Below are positions 50,591 to 59,417 of a stretch of 64,000 nt of DNA, in pieces; the stretch's first letter is position 1; every line of letters starts with the position of its first letter. The DNA is from UBA1783 sp964449115 (lineage in GTDB: Bacteria; Bacillota_I; Bacilli_A; Erysipelotrichales; Erysipelotrichaceae): the NCBI GenBank assembly GCA_964449115.1, contig CAYUXW010000004.1, positions 1-64,000 of the forward strand, read 5' to 3'. The position numbers and the translations under genes were made by a program. The notes under the pieces were generated by a model. The model worked only from the letters and a program-made list of their open reading frames with translations. It did not search any database and was not told the origin of the DNA.

Positions 50591-52129
50591 TTATTTTTGA
50601 ACGATAGAGATTTCGCCAGTAGTTGCATTGTAACTTACTTCATAAGTTCCTGCAGCCAAGAAGATAATGTTGTTATCTGGATTGCTTTCTGCGTCAGCTG
50701 GCTGAATTAATTCAGTACCTACTGTTACAGCATTAACACCTTTGTCATTATCCCATGAACCAGGAGTTACAATTCTACCACCCATGTAATCTGATTCTGG
50801 TACTTCTACTGTGATGGTGAATGTTTCATTTTCTTTAGTCATTCTCATTGCATCATCAGTATTGTTCCAACTGTTCCAAGCACCAACGAAGATTAATCCG
50901 CTAGTATCTAAAGCAAATAATGCATCAATTGCCTGCTTGTAAGAATCTAAAGCTGCCTGTAATTCAGCATCAGTAGTAGCTGTTTTTGCACTTGTAGCAT
51001 AAGCTAAAGCAATGTTCCACCATGAACCATGAATCTGACCTTGTGGAGTTGCGAAAGCATTTTGAGCATTTAATGCTGCTAATGCAATGTCATTTTTAAC
51101 ACTGTCTAACTGTTGAGCAGCTAAGTTAGATGGACCCCATCCTTTTAGTTCAAATCTTTCAGTTTGACATTGTTCGTTTGTTAAATATAAAGCTAATTTT
51201 TGTAATAATGCAGCTTTCTTTGCATCAGTCTGTGGTTTAACACCTAATAGTTTGTTTCCTGAGAAAGAACCTAAGTGGTATTCTACACCATCAACTGTAA
51301 ATGAAGGTAAATCTGTTGCACCAAAATTGTCACCTAATGCAGCTTTAACATCACTAACTGCCCATGTACCAGAAATTAATACAGCACTTGGAATAGCAGC
51401 TGAGAAGTCAGCAGCATTTGAAGATGAGTTGTAAGCAGCAGATTTTAATAATTTCTGCATACCTTTTAAAGCAATAATTCCAGCTTCAGAATTGAATGTG
51501 TCATTTACTGAAACGAATGCGCCTGACTCATCAGTAACCCACTCACTTACTGCGCCTGTAGCAAAGAAGAATGATGCATTGTACCATGCACTTGTTTCTA
51601 ATTCCATAGAGAATAGTCTACCAGCTGCTTCACAATCAGCGATGATATCTTCTAAAGAATCTAAGTGTTCTTCTTTAACAACACTCTTGTCATAATACAT
51701 AAAGTATCCATTGTCACTTGTTAATGGGTAGCAATATAATTGTCCATTAACTGTAGCAGCTTTTACTGAAATTTCATCGTTTAATTCAGTAACTTTAGCA
51801 CTTGCAGCTTCACCTAAAACCTGTAAAGCACCTGCTTGTACTAAGCGTGATAACTGGTCTTGTGAGAAACTGAAAATGTCTGCGCCATCTTCAACAGAAG
51901 TAATCATTAAAGTAGCTGAATCAGCTTCTGAAATTCCTTCAACTGTGAAATTAAGTTCAATTCCTTCTTCTTCACAGAATCTTCTGATCTGTTCTTCTGT
52001 TTGTTCTTTAATCCCTTCGGATTCACTCATCCAAACAGTAATGCTATATACTTCATCTTTTGGTTTGTTACAACCAGCAAAGACTAATAACATACATGCT
52101 GTAAGAGCGATAATTAAAAATTTTTTCAT
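50591..52129 (-). CDS. Sugar-binding lipoprotein with C-terminal glycan-binding-like domain
   Basis: A family 1 solute-binding protein (MalE/GanS-like), 512 residues. Signal peptide with lipobox VFAGC (Cys20), binding-protein domain about 30-405, with YPLTSDNGYFMYYDKSV near the hinge. From about 410 a second domain begins, LIFVGAWNSWNNTDDAMRMT, and ends with GTYEVSYNATTGEISIVQK; it resembles the beta-sandwich starch-binding repeats of SusE/SusF. That favours alpha-glucan ligands, while the adjacent GH53 favours galactan oligosaccharides. First gene of its operon. Confidence 0.88.
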   Translation of the reverse strand: MKKFLIIALTACMLLVFAGCNKPKDEVYSITVWMSESEGIKEQTEEQIRRFCEEEGIELNFTVEGISEADSATLMITSVEDGADIFSFSQDQLSRLVQAGALQVLGEAASAKVTELNDEISVKAATVNGQLYCYPLTSDNGYFMYYDKSVVKEEHLDSLEDIIADCEAAGRLFSMELETSAWYNASFFFATGAVSEWVTDESGAFVSVNDTFNSEAGIIALKGMQKLLKSAAYNSSSNAADFSAAIPSAVLISGTWAVSDVKAALGDNFGATDLPSFTVDGVEYHLGSFSGNKLLGVKPQTDAKKAALLQKLALYLTNEQCQTERFELKGWGPSNLAAQQLDSVKNDIALAALNAQNAFATPQGQIHGSWWNIALAYATSAKTATTDAELQAALDSYKQAIDALFALDTSGLIFVGAWNSWNNTDDAMRMTKENETFTITVEVPESDYMGGRIVTPGSWDNDKGVNAVTVGTELIQPADAESNPDNNIIFLAAGTYEVSYNATTGEISIVQK

Positions 52130-52187
52130 TGTTTTCTCCCTTCGAAAAAATATGTAAGATATTATCTATTTACCTTACCCATTGATT

Positions 52188-52216
52188 ATTATAAACCATT
52201 GTTTTTGCTAAAGCAA
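52188..52216 (-). promoter_or_regulatory. Promoter of the sugar ABC transporter operon
   Basis: TTGCTT (52211-52216) and a perfect TATAAT (52188-52193) with a 17-bp spacer on the minus strand, about 58 bp before the binding-protein start. Confidence 0.75.
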
Positions 52217-52223
52217 CCAAAAA

Positions 52224-52239
52224 ATGTAAACGATTACAT
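52224..52239. promoter_or_regulatory. CcpA/LacI-type operator (cre-like)
   Basis: ATGTAAACGATTACAT is a near-perfect palindrome around a central CG, matching both the cre consensus and operators of local LacI-family sugar regulators. It ends 7 bp upstream of the -35 box, a position more usual for activation or for regulator-mediated looping than for simple blocking. No LacI-family gene is adjacent. Confidence 0.75.
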
Positions 52240-52346
52240 TGTTTTCCAACTAGAAAAATAAAAAATTGGCTATTTATTTAAGTTTTTTTCATATACTAAC
52301 TTTATTCATAACCAATTTCCTTTTATTTATTTCAAACAAACAATCT

Positions 52347-53450
52347 TTATTTTTTGAAATTATATTTTTTTATTGTTTCTAATATTGGCAAAGCGTTGCC
52401 ATCATAGTCAAATAAGGCTTGGTTAGCCCAGCTGTTGCCACCAGGACCATTTTCATTTATATATTTTAATGCTGCTTGGTTAGCCCAACCACAACCATTT
52501 ACCGGAATGCTTTCTCCACCCCAATAAATAAACCCCAGACATAATCCATTATCAATTGAATCTATAAGTTTCATCAAAGTCTCAATAAATTCACATTGCC
52601 CTTGTTTGCTGATTTCAAATGGCAAGCCTTCTATTAACTTTGAATTTAAGATCATTCCTGTTCTTTCTTCTAATTCTTCATACTCATCATAATCTTCCAT
52701 CGTAAAACCATAGGAGGTTTCTGCTACTATCATTTCTTTGCCGTATCTATTTGCCAAATCATTTAAATTATTTTTTAAATCTTCAAGTGTTCCATGCCAA
52801 AACATATAATAGCTCAGACCAATATAATCAAAATCTAAACCTCCATTTAAAAAATAATTATCAAACCAATTGACATATAACTGATTATTACCACCATTAT
52901 CTAAATGCAGCATTATCTTGGCTGATGGCAAAATATCCCTGCAAGCTTTAATTCCGGCATTTAACAAGGTTACTAAATTAGAAAAATTATCCACTTTACC
53001 AATCGGCCATAAAAGTCCATTGGTTATTTCATTTCCAATCGCAACAATATCTGGCTGTAAGTTTTCTTTTTTTAACTCAGCTAAAGTTTGATAAGTAAAA
53101 TCATAAACTGCTTTTTCTAATTGCTTTAAATTATAATTTCTCCAAGCCTTTGGAACAAATTGTTTACCTGGATCAGCCCAAAAATCAGAATAGTGAAAGT
53201 TTAATAAAATCTTTAAACCATACTGCTTACATCTTTTAGATAAAATTTTTATCGTTTCTAAATCGCAGTTGCCCGCTCCATAAGGATTACCTTCTTCATC
53301 ATATGGGTCATTCCAGATTCTTAGTCTGATTAATCTAAAGCCACAATCCTTTAAAATTAATAGCGGATCTTTTTTTATTCCATGATGATAATAACTCCCA
53401 CCGGCTTGCTCTATTTCTAAAACACTGGACATATCAGAACCTATAATCAT
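52347..53450 (-). CDS. Cytoplasmic arabinogalactan endo-beta-1,4-galactanase (GH53)
   Basis: A 367-residue GH53 enzyme with no signal peptide and no extra modules, so intracellular. The acid/base is Glu141 in IGNEITNG and the nucleophile Glu244 in VAETSYGF; RLRIWNDPYDEEGNPYGAGN matches the surface paralogue at 41586. It would shorten imported galacto-oligosaccharides. An AAAAGGAGAT site precedes the ATG. It lies upstream of the sugar transporter on the same strand; a 9-bp stem with a long loop and T-rich tail at about 52263-52320 may end its transcript. Confidence 0.9.
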   Translation of the reverse strand: MIIGSDMSSVLEIEQAGGSYYHHGIKKDPLLILKDCGFRLIRLRIWNDPYDEEGNPYGAGNCDLETIKILSKRCKQYGLKILLNFHYSDFWADPGKQFVPKAWRNYNLKQLEKAVYDFTYQTLAELKKENLQPDIVAIGNEITNGLLWPIGKVDNFSNLVTLLNAGIKACRDILPSAKIMLHLDNGGNNQLYVNWFDNYFLNGGLDFDYIGLSYYMFWHGTLEDLKNNLNDLANRYGKEMIVAETSYGFTMEDYDEYEELEERTGMILNSKLIEGLPFEISKQGQCEFIETLMKLIDSIDNGLCLGFIYWGGESIPVNGCGWANQAALKYINENGPGGNSWANQALFDYDGNALPILETIKKYNFKK

Positions 53451-53473
53451 CGTAATCTCCTTTTAATACTTTT

Positions 53474-54925
53474 TTAGCCTACTTCTTTTTGATAGGCAAT
53501 TCGTGGATTTCCATCTAATAAATATATTATTCCACATTTTCTGAATTTCAATTTATCAAGTAAATGCTGCATTACTTTATTATCTTCATGAGTATCAATT
53601 CTAATGTTGTTGGTAAATCTGCTTCCATAACTTACTGCAGCACTTAATATTCCTTTAACTTCTTTTTTGCCAGCTATTCGATGAATTGTTCCATAAGCGA
53701 AATTGTTCAACCACTTTCCTTCAATATAGTTATAGGTAACGTCCTCTCCTAAAATAAAGGCAAATACTCCAACTATTTTATTGTTCAGTTCAACAACATA
53801 ACCTGTCTTATTTTCAATATCTTTTTTTATTAAATCTATTGATGGATGAGTATCTTTCCATTGCTGTGGATTTCCGGTTTCTCTCATAAATTCTCTGGCC
53901 TCACTATAAATCTCAACTACCGTATCCAAATCTTCAGGTTCCATTAACCTGATTTCATAATCTTTGATACCTGAATCCAGTTTGAAATATTTCATTATTG
54001 AACCATCGCTGCTTCCACTGTCATAATTTCGATTGCCAACAATTTCCAGTATTTTATCCTCATCAATTTTACCATCAACATATTCTGCTAGTAGCTCCAG
54101 TATTTTATGTGTCTGATTTACTGCCTTATCATATAATTCCATAAATGTTTCGTTACTGGCAAATGTTAAATCAATTGGGCTATGCCACAGCTCTCTACCA
54201 TAGTTCATTGCATCCATCTTTTCATCATATTCTAAGGGCATCATCATATTTGCCACAACATTTGGTTTTTTCATCAGTTTTTCTAGATATTTAAAAAACT
54301 TATACTTTCCCTTGTTATGTGTAAATACTTTTTCAGCTCTGGCCATATCATCTAAGCTATCTTTTACATCTTCAAGTGTTACTTCATAATCAAAGACTTC
54401 TTTAATACAGTGTGACAACATTTCAGCTATCTTTTCTGCAGAATCTTCTAATTTAACAATTTTCCTGTCAGCTCGATAATCTTCAGGTTTAATTCCCTTA
54501 AGTTTTAAAAGGGCTAAATCTATCTGACTTTCAAAAATTTGATGAAGTCTTAAATTGTTTTTATAGGCTGAACCTGTCTGATAATTGACATAAGGATGAG
54601 CGATACTATCTAAAGCATGATGAGAAAAAAATCCCCCAACATAGACAATTAATTGTCCATCACCCTTTTTTTTGGCATATTTTAATAAAGCGCTGAAAAA
54701 ATCATTAACCTTACCTTTATGTATCAATCTTGAACAGTTTCTAACTATTTTTATTCTTTCTTTATTTTGAAATGGAAAATGATGATAAAACATAAAGGGA
54801 TCAGGTCCCTGACAACCTAAATAAAATATCTTTTCTTTTTCTTTAATTAAATCTTTGAAATTTTCATTGCTGCACTTTTTGGCAGCTTCTTCTCCACATA
54901 AACAATGGCTTAAAACACTAGGCAT
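53474..54925 (-). CDS. Zinc-dependent phospholipase C-like domain fused to a GNAT acetyltransferase
   Basis: A 483-residue two-domain protein. Residues 1-320 match the zinc-dependent phospholipase C-like family found in Bacillota, with LGCQGPDPFMFYHHFP near 35-50 and GGFFSHHALDSIAHPYV, whose His and Asp residues would bind metals. From about 328 a GNAT domain begins (YEIRLMEPEDLDTVVEIYSE), with MRETGNPQQWKDTHPS and YGTIHRIAGKKEVKGI, normally a separate protein of about 165 residues. No signal peptide, so cytoplasmic. Substrates unknown. The single open frame is unbroken. Confidence 0.82.
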   Translation of the reverse strand: MPSVLSHCLCGEEAAKKCSNENFKDLIKEKEKIFYLGCQGPDPFMFYHHFPFQNKERIKIVRNCSRLIHKGKVNDFFSALLKYAKKKGDGQLIVYVGGFFSHHALDSIAHPYVNYQTGSAYKNNLRLHQIFESQIDLALLKLKGIKPEDYRADRKIVKLEDSAEKIAEMLSHCIKEVFDYEVTLEDVKDSLDDMARAEKVFTHNKGKYKFFKYLEKLMKKPNVVANMMMPLEYDEKMDAMNYGRELWHSPIDLTFASNETFMELYDKAVNQTHKILELLAEYVDGKIDEDKILEIVGNRNYDSGSSDGSIMKYFKLDSGIKDYEIRLMEPEDLDTVVEIYSEAREFMRETGNPQQWKDTHPSIDLIKKDIENKTGYVVELNNKIVGVFAFILGEDVTYNYIEGKWLNNFAYGTIHRIAGKKEVKGILSAAVSYGSRFTNNIRIDTHEDNKVMQHLLDKLKFRKCGIIYLLDGNPRIAYQKEVG

Positions 54926-54985
54926 TAATCCTCACCCCGTTCTCCTTACTATTATAAGGTAATAAGCTGTAAATAGGGTGTAAAA

Positions 54986-55007
54986 AAGAATAGCACCTGC
55001 TATTCTT
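54986..55007 (-). terminator. Terminator of the metal efflux operon
   Basis: AAGAATAGCA pairs with TGCTATTCTT around a 2-nt centre; the T-run follows on the minus strand. It overlaps the last codons of the arsR-type gene. Confidence 0.85.
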
Positions 55008-55296
55008 CAATATGTTCTCTTCCCATCGCAATAATCGTTTTAACATGATCATCATCTAAAGAATAATAAATCTGTTTTCCTTCTCTTTTAGATTTTACTA
55101 ACTTTCCCTGTTTTAAAACTCTTAATTGATGAGAAACAGCTGAAATAGTCATCCCCAGCTGTTCTGCAATTTCACCTACTGATAGTTCCTCCTCATAAAG
55201 AGTATATAAAATTCTAATTCTAGTAGAATCGCCAAACAGTTTAAACAGATCCGCTAAATCATAAAGCATATTTTCTTCCATCTTTTTATTAGCCAT
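55000..55296 (-). CDS. ArsR/SmtB-family metal-sensing repressor (CzrA/CadC group)
   Basis: A 98-residue winged-helix repressor. The recognition helix lies in IAEQLGMTISAVSHQLRVL. The C-terminal helix reads DDDHVKTIIAMGREHIEE; Asp, His and a second His 11 residues later match the alpha-5 zinc site of CzrA, with Glu in place of the fourth ligand. No cysteine-rich alpha-3 site is present. It overlaps the P-type ATPase gene by 8 bp and is the last gene of the operon it probably represses. Confidence 0.9.
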   Translation of the reverse strand: MANKKMEENMLYDLADLFKLFGDSTRIRILYTLYEEELSVGEIAEQLGMTISAVSHQLRVLKQGKLVKSKREGKQIYYSLDDDHVKTIIAMGREHIEE

Positions 55297-57172
55297 TTTC
55301 TTTTTCTCTCCTCTTATTTTTTCTCAGCATTATCCTCATCGCATTTAATACCGCAATAACCATCACCCCAACATCAGCAAATATTGCCAACCACATATCA
55401 GCATAGCCAAAGGCTCCCAGAATCAGACTTCCAACCTTAACTGTTATCGCAAAAATAATATTCTGATAGACAATTGTTAAAGTTTTTTTGCTAAGTTTAA
55501 TTGCTTCAACCAGTTTTAACAAGTCATCATCCATTAAAACAACATCCGCTGCTTCAATAGCGGCATCACTTCCTAAAGCTCCCATGGCAATTCCGATATC
55601 TGCCATCGCCAAAGCTGGGGCATCATTTATGCCATCCCCCACAAAAGTCAGTTTCTGATTAGCTGGTTTTTCATTTATCACCTTTTTAACCAGCTCTAAT
55701 TTATCATTTGGTAAAAGCTGATAATGAATCTTTTCAATTTTTACCTTTTCTGCTATATCTTTAGCTACCTTTTCATTATCTCCAGTCAGCATATAGATAT
55801 CTTTAACACCAATATCTTTTAGTTGTTCAATTGCGGTTATGGTATTTTCCTTAAGCACATCATTTATTACCAGATGACCTAAATATTCAGCTTCAAAACT
55901 GACATGAACTATAGTTCCTATGCTTTCACACTTTTGGTAGTCTATTTCTAACATCTGCATCAGCTTATCATTTCCCACTGCCAGCTGTTTTCCTTGATAA
56001 CTGCAAATAATTCCTTTACCAGCGATTTCTTTTATATCACTGATTCTTTTTTCATCGATGTCTTTACCATATTCTTTAGCAATGCACTTGGCAATTGGAT
56101 GATTGGAATAATATTCTCCATATGCTGCCAACATCAAAAGATAATCGTCATCTTCACTATGATGGATATCATTAACAGCGAAAATCCCTTTCGTCAGGGT
56201 TCCTGTTTTATCCATCATCAGCATTTTTACCTTAGCCAATGTTTCCAGATAGTTGGAGCCTTTTATTAGAATTCCTTTACTGCTGGCTGCTCCCAGTCCA
56301 GCAAAAAAACTTAGTGGTATGGAAATAACTAAAGCACAAGGACAGGAAATAACTAAAAAGGTTAGAGCTCTATAAACCCATTTTGAAACTTCTACATTTC
56401 CATTAGCTAAAAAACTTATTAAAGGTCCCATAGTTGCCAAAGCCAAGGCACTGTAAACAACTATTGGAGTATATACCCTTGCAAACTTACTGATAAAGTT
56501 TTCACTTTTACTTTTCAGATTACTGGCATTTTCTACTAGATCTAATATTTTACTGGCAGTAGATTCCTCAAACTCTTTAGTTGTTTTTACTTTCAGTAAT
56601 CCAGAAATATTTACACTTCCTGACAGTATTTCATCATCAACATTTACTTCTACAGGCATTGATTCACCAGTCAGGGCAACAACATCTAAAACTGATTGAC
56701 CCTCTATTATTACTCCATCTATCGCTACCTTTTCTCCTGGCAAAATCGTAATAATTGTTCCTGTTTCTATTTTATAGGGATCAACGACTATAATCTTGCC
56801 ATCTTCTTCAATATTGACATAATCAGGTCTGATATCCATCAAAGCACTGATGCTTTTTCTACTTTTTCCAATCGCATAGCTTTGAAACAGTTCGCCAAGC
56901 TGATAAAAAAGCATCACCGCAATGGCTTCATTAAAATCTTTTAAAAATATCGCCCCAACTGTGGCAATGGCCATCAGAAAATTCTCATCAAAAGGTTGGC
57001 GCTCCATTATTCCCTTAAAAGCTTTAATAAGGACATCATAGCCAATTAGAAAATACGGAATCAGGTTAAGCAAAAAAACTAAAATTCCTTCTATTTTAAG
57101 TAACTGTAATATAACTAGTAAAACAGCTGATAAGATAATCCTCATCAACATTTTTTTCTGTTTTTTATTCAT
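55289..57172 (-). CDS. Heavy-metal P1B-type ATPase (ZntA/CadA-like)
   Basis: Exports Zn, Cd or Pb from the cytoplasm. The 627 residues hold TGES in the actuator domain, the metal motif SCPCALVIS in a transmembrane helix, phosphorylation site DKTGTLTKG and GDGINDAPALAMADIGIAMG. The N-terminal HMA domain usual in this family is missing and is encoded instead by the separate gene directly upstream. The CPC motif and the ArsR sensor type favour zinc or cadmium. Confidence 0.92.
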   Translation of the reverse strand: MNKKQKKMLMRIILSAVLLVILQLLKIEGILVFLLNLIPYFLIGYDVLIKAFKGIMERQPFDENFLMAIATVGAIFLKDFNEAIAVMLFYQLGELFQSYAIGKSRKSISALMDIRPDYVNIEEDGKIIVVDPYKIETGTIITILPGEKVAIDGVIIEGQSVLDVVALTGESMPVEVNVDDEILSGSVNISGLLKVKTTKEFEESTASKILDLVENASNLKSKSENFISKFARVYTPIVVYSALALATMGPLISFLANGNVEVSKWVYRALTFLVISCPCALVISIPLSFFAGLGAASSKGILIKGSNYLETLAKVKMLMMDKTGTLTKGIFAVNDIHHSEDDDYLLMLAAYGEYYSNHPIAKCIAKEYGKDIDEKRISDIKEIAGKGIICSYQGKQLAVGNDKLMQMLEIDYQKCESIGTIVHVSFEAEYLGHLVINDVLKENTITAIEQLKDIGVKDIYMLTGDNEKVAKDIAEKVKIEKIHYQLLPNDKLELVKKVINEKPANQKLTFVGDGINDAPALAMADIGIAMGALGSDAAIEAADVVLMDDDLLKLVEAIKLSKKTLTIVYQNIIFAITVKVGSLILGAFGYADMWLAIFADVGVMVIAVLNAMRIMLRKNKRREKENG

Positions 57173-57391
57173 TTATAAAAAAATCTCACAATCTCTATCA
57201 ACTTTTTTGCAGTTGGTTAAAACTTTTTGCATTACTTCATCTTTTTTGACTTCATCTTCAAAGTCAACAATCAGTTTCTGAGTCATGAAATTAACTGTAG
57301 CATTTTTTATTCCTTCTGTATTTTTGGCAGCATCTTCCATTTTCAAGGCACAGGCTGCACAATCTACTTCTATTTTATAACTTTTCTTCAT
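57173..57391 (-). CDS. Stand-alone heavy-metal-associated (HMA) domain protein
   Basis: A 72-residue metallochaperone-like protein. DCAACALKMEDA carries the two metal-binding cysteines of the HMA fold (usual form GMxCxxC; here an aspartate precedes), followed by the beta-alpha-beta pattern to DCEIFL. The ATG at 57389-57391 uses GAGGAG; five more upstream codons overlap that site. Its stop adjoins the ATPase start, so it replaces the missing N-terminal domain of that pump. Confidence 0.85.
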   Translation of the reverse strand: MKKSYKIEVDCAACALKMEDAAKNTEGIKNATVNFMTQKLIVDFEDEVKKDEVMQKVLTNCKKVDRDCEIFL

Positions 57392-57407
57392 AACACTTCT
57401 CCTCATT

Positions 57408-57421
57408 TGAACATTTGTTCA
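57408..57421. promoter_or_regulatory. ArsR/SmtB-type operator
   Basis: TGAACA-TT-TGTTCA, extended by AT-rich pairs on each side (57405-57424), is the classical operator of this repressor family. It lies just downstream of the predicted transcript start, so a bound repressor would block transcription of the HMA-ATPase-arsR operon. Confidence 0.85.
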
Positions 57422-57433
57422 ATTGTTAATATG

Positions 57434-57461
57434 ATTATAGCACTTCCTATTCCCCTGTCAA
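57434..57461 (-). promoter_or_regulatory. Promoter of the metal efflux operon
   Basis: Consensus TTGACA (57456-57461) and TATAAT (57434-57439) with a 16-bp spacer on the minus strand, directly upstream of the operator. Confidence 0.85.
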
Positions 57462-57486
57462 TAAAAAACTATCATTTCTGACAGTT

Positions 57487-58839
57487 CTAAGCTCTTAATC
57501 TGCTCATTTTTGTCCACTTGCTATTGTGGAAGTAGATGCTGGCCAGTATTCCAGCTAATGTAAAACCAAAGGCTGATGACATATAGATAACATAGATATT
57601 TCCAGGAAACAGCTGCAAACCAAAAAACACAAATAAATAACGGCTGATACATTGAGCAAATATCGCTATCATCATTGGAGCCCCTACATTTCCTGCTCCT
57701 CTGATAGCCCCATGATAAACATGCGACCAGCCAAGAGGAATATAGCTGTAGACTGTTATTCTTATTGCTGTTGCTCCAGCAGAAATAATAAGTGGATCTT
57801 TATTGAACAAACTGACCCAGTAAGGAGCACTGATAAATAACAGTGAACTGCTTATTAAAGTAATAATATTGCAGATTTTAATGCTTTCCTTAATAACCTT
57901 CTGCGCTCGATCATACTGTTTTGCCCCCATATTCTGAGAAACCATATTTACCGTTACGGTTGAAACTGCTCCCATTGGAAGATGAGCAAAGACAGCGATT
58001 CTATCGGCTACTCCAATTCCGGCAATATATTCATTAGGGAGCAGATTTATGTATGATTGTACCATCATAGTACTGATTGCAATCAGCATATTTTGAATTC
58101 CAGCTGGAATTCCCAAACCAAGGATTTTACCAAATATTCGCCAACTGAAACTGATGTTTCGAATATTAAACTGAACTTCCTCTAATGAAAGAAGTTTTCT
58201 CAGACATAAAATATCCGCTATAAATTGAGAAATTATTGTCGCTAAAGCTGTTCCAACGACGCTCATATCCAAAACTCTGACAAAAATAATACCTAAAACC
58301 AGATTTATCAAACTTGATAAGATCAGATATTTTAATGGTGTTTTTGAATCGCCAATACTCCTTAAAATGAAGAAGCACATCTTATATGTCAATACAGCTG
58401 CTGTACCAAAGACATAGACACTTAAATAGTCATAAGCCAAATCATAAAGTTCAACTTTAACATTGCTGATATCCATTAAAAAAGGAATAGCCAGATAAGA
58501 AATTACCGTTAAAAGTATGCCCCCAAAAACAGCCAGTATCAAGCTTGTTTCGATTGACTCTTTAATCTTGTCTTTTCTTTTAGCCCCAAAGTAGGTAGCT
58601 ACAACTATTCCTGATCCAAGTCCTAAACCATAAAATAGGTAATTATATACATTCGATATTGTACTACAGGCACTGACTGCACTTAATGCTTCTTTGGAAA
58701 CATAGTTTCCCACAATCAGTGCGTTAGTCAGATTGTAAAGCTGCTCAAAAACATTAGCCAGAATGATAGGCCAGACAAACCTCAACAACTGTTTGATTAT
58801 GTTGCCTTCTGTTAATGAAACGCTTGAATTTTTACTCAT
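57487..58839 (-). CDS. MATE family multidrug/sodium antiporter
   Basis: A 450-residue exporter of about twelve helices. TEGNIIKQLLRFVWPIILANVFEQLYN begins the first half, with NALIVGNYVSKEALSAVS; the second half repeats the fold with AGIGVADRIAVFAHLPMGAV. Such proteins expel cationic drugs or metabolites using sodium or proton gradients. It ends just 26 bp before the promoter of the metal operon, and the substrate is unknown. Confidence 0.88.
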   Translation of the reverse strand: MSKNSSVSLTEGNIIKQLLRFVWPIILANVFEQLYNLTNALIVGNYVSKEALSAVSACSTISNVYNYLFYGLGLGSGIVVATYFGAKRKDKIKESIETSLILAVFGGILLTVISYLAIPFLMDISNVKVELYDLAYDYLSVYVFGTAAVLTYKMCFFILRSIGDSKTPLKYLILSSLINLVLGIIFVRVLDMSVVGTALATIISQFIADILCLRKLLSLEEVQFNIRNISFSWRIFGKILGLGIPAGIQNMLIAISTMMVQSYINLLPNEYIAGIGVADRIAVFAHLPMGAVSTVTVNMVSQNMGAKQYDRAQKVIKESIKICNIITLISSSLLFISAPYWVSLFNKDPLIISAGATAIRITVYSYIPLGWSHVYHGAIRGAGNVGAPMMIAIFAQCISRYLFVFFGLQLFPGNIYVIYMSSAFGFTLAGILASIYFHNSKWTKMSRLRA

Positions 58840-58859
58840 ACTTTACTCCTGTAAAGTAA

Positions 58860-59417
58860 TTATAGCATTTTCTTTACACATTTAAAGACCTTGTCAAGTG
58901 GCAGCCCCATAATTGTATAATAATTGCCTTCAATGGCTGAAATATACCTGGCTGCCCATCCCTGAATGGCATATCCTCCCGCTTTATCATAAGGTTCATC
59001 GGTCTTGACATACCTGTCAATTTCCGCTTCTTCAATATCATTGAAATGAACATTTGATATATCTGAAAAAACAATTTCTTCTTTCTTGGATAAGACAGCG
59101 ACACCTGTAATGACCTGATGTTCTCTATCTTTCATTTTAAGCATCATCTCTTTAGCCTGTTTTTCATTTTTTGGCTTACCTAAAATTTCATCATCTACTA
59201 CAACTATCGTATCACTGCCTAAAACCACATTATCCGGATGTGTTTCAAAAACTGCCTTGGCTTTTTGATAAGCTAGAGCTTTGACCATTTCTTCTGGCGA
59301 TAAATCTTCAGAAGAAACCTCATCTACCTCAGAGCTGATTACATCAAAATCAAAGCCCAACAATTCCAACAGTTCTTTTCTTCTAGGTGATTTACTGGCT
59401 AATATTAACTTTTTCAT
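58860..59417 (-). CDS. maf: Maf family nucleotide pyrophosphatase
   Basis: Hydrolyses non-canonical nucleoside triphosphates. The 185 residues start LILASKSPRRKELLELLG (substrate-binding SxSPRR) and hold VLGSDTIVVVDDEILGKP and DEPYDKAGGYAIQGWA, all three family signatures. The ATG overlaps the uvrB stop by 4 bp (ATGA), so the two are co-translated, joining nucleotide pool cleaning to DNA repair. Confidence 0.94.
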   Translation of the reverse strand: MKKLILASKSPRRKELLELLGFDFDVISSEVDEVSSEDLSPEEMVKALAYQKAKAVFETHPDNVVLGSDTIVVVDDEILGKPKNEKQAKEMMLKMKDREHQVITGVAVLSKKEEIVFSDISNVHFNDIEEAEIDRYVKTDEPYDKAGGYAIQGWAARYISAIEGNYYTIMGLPLDKVFKCVKKML

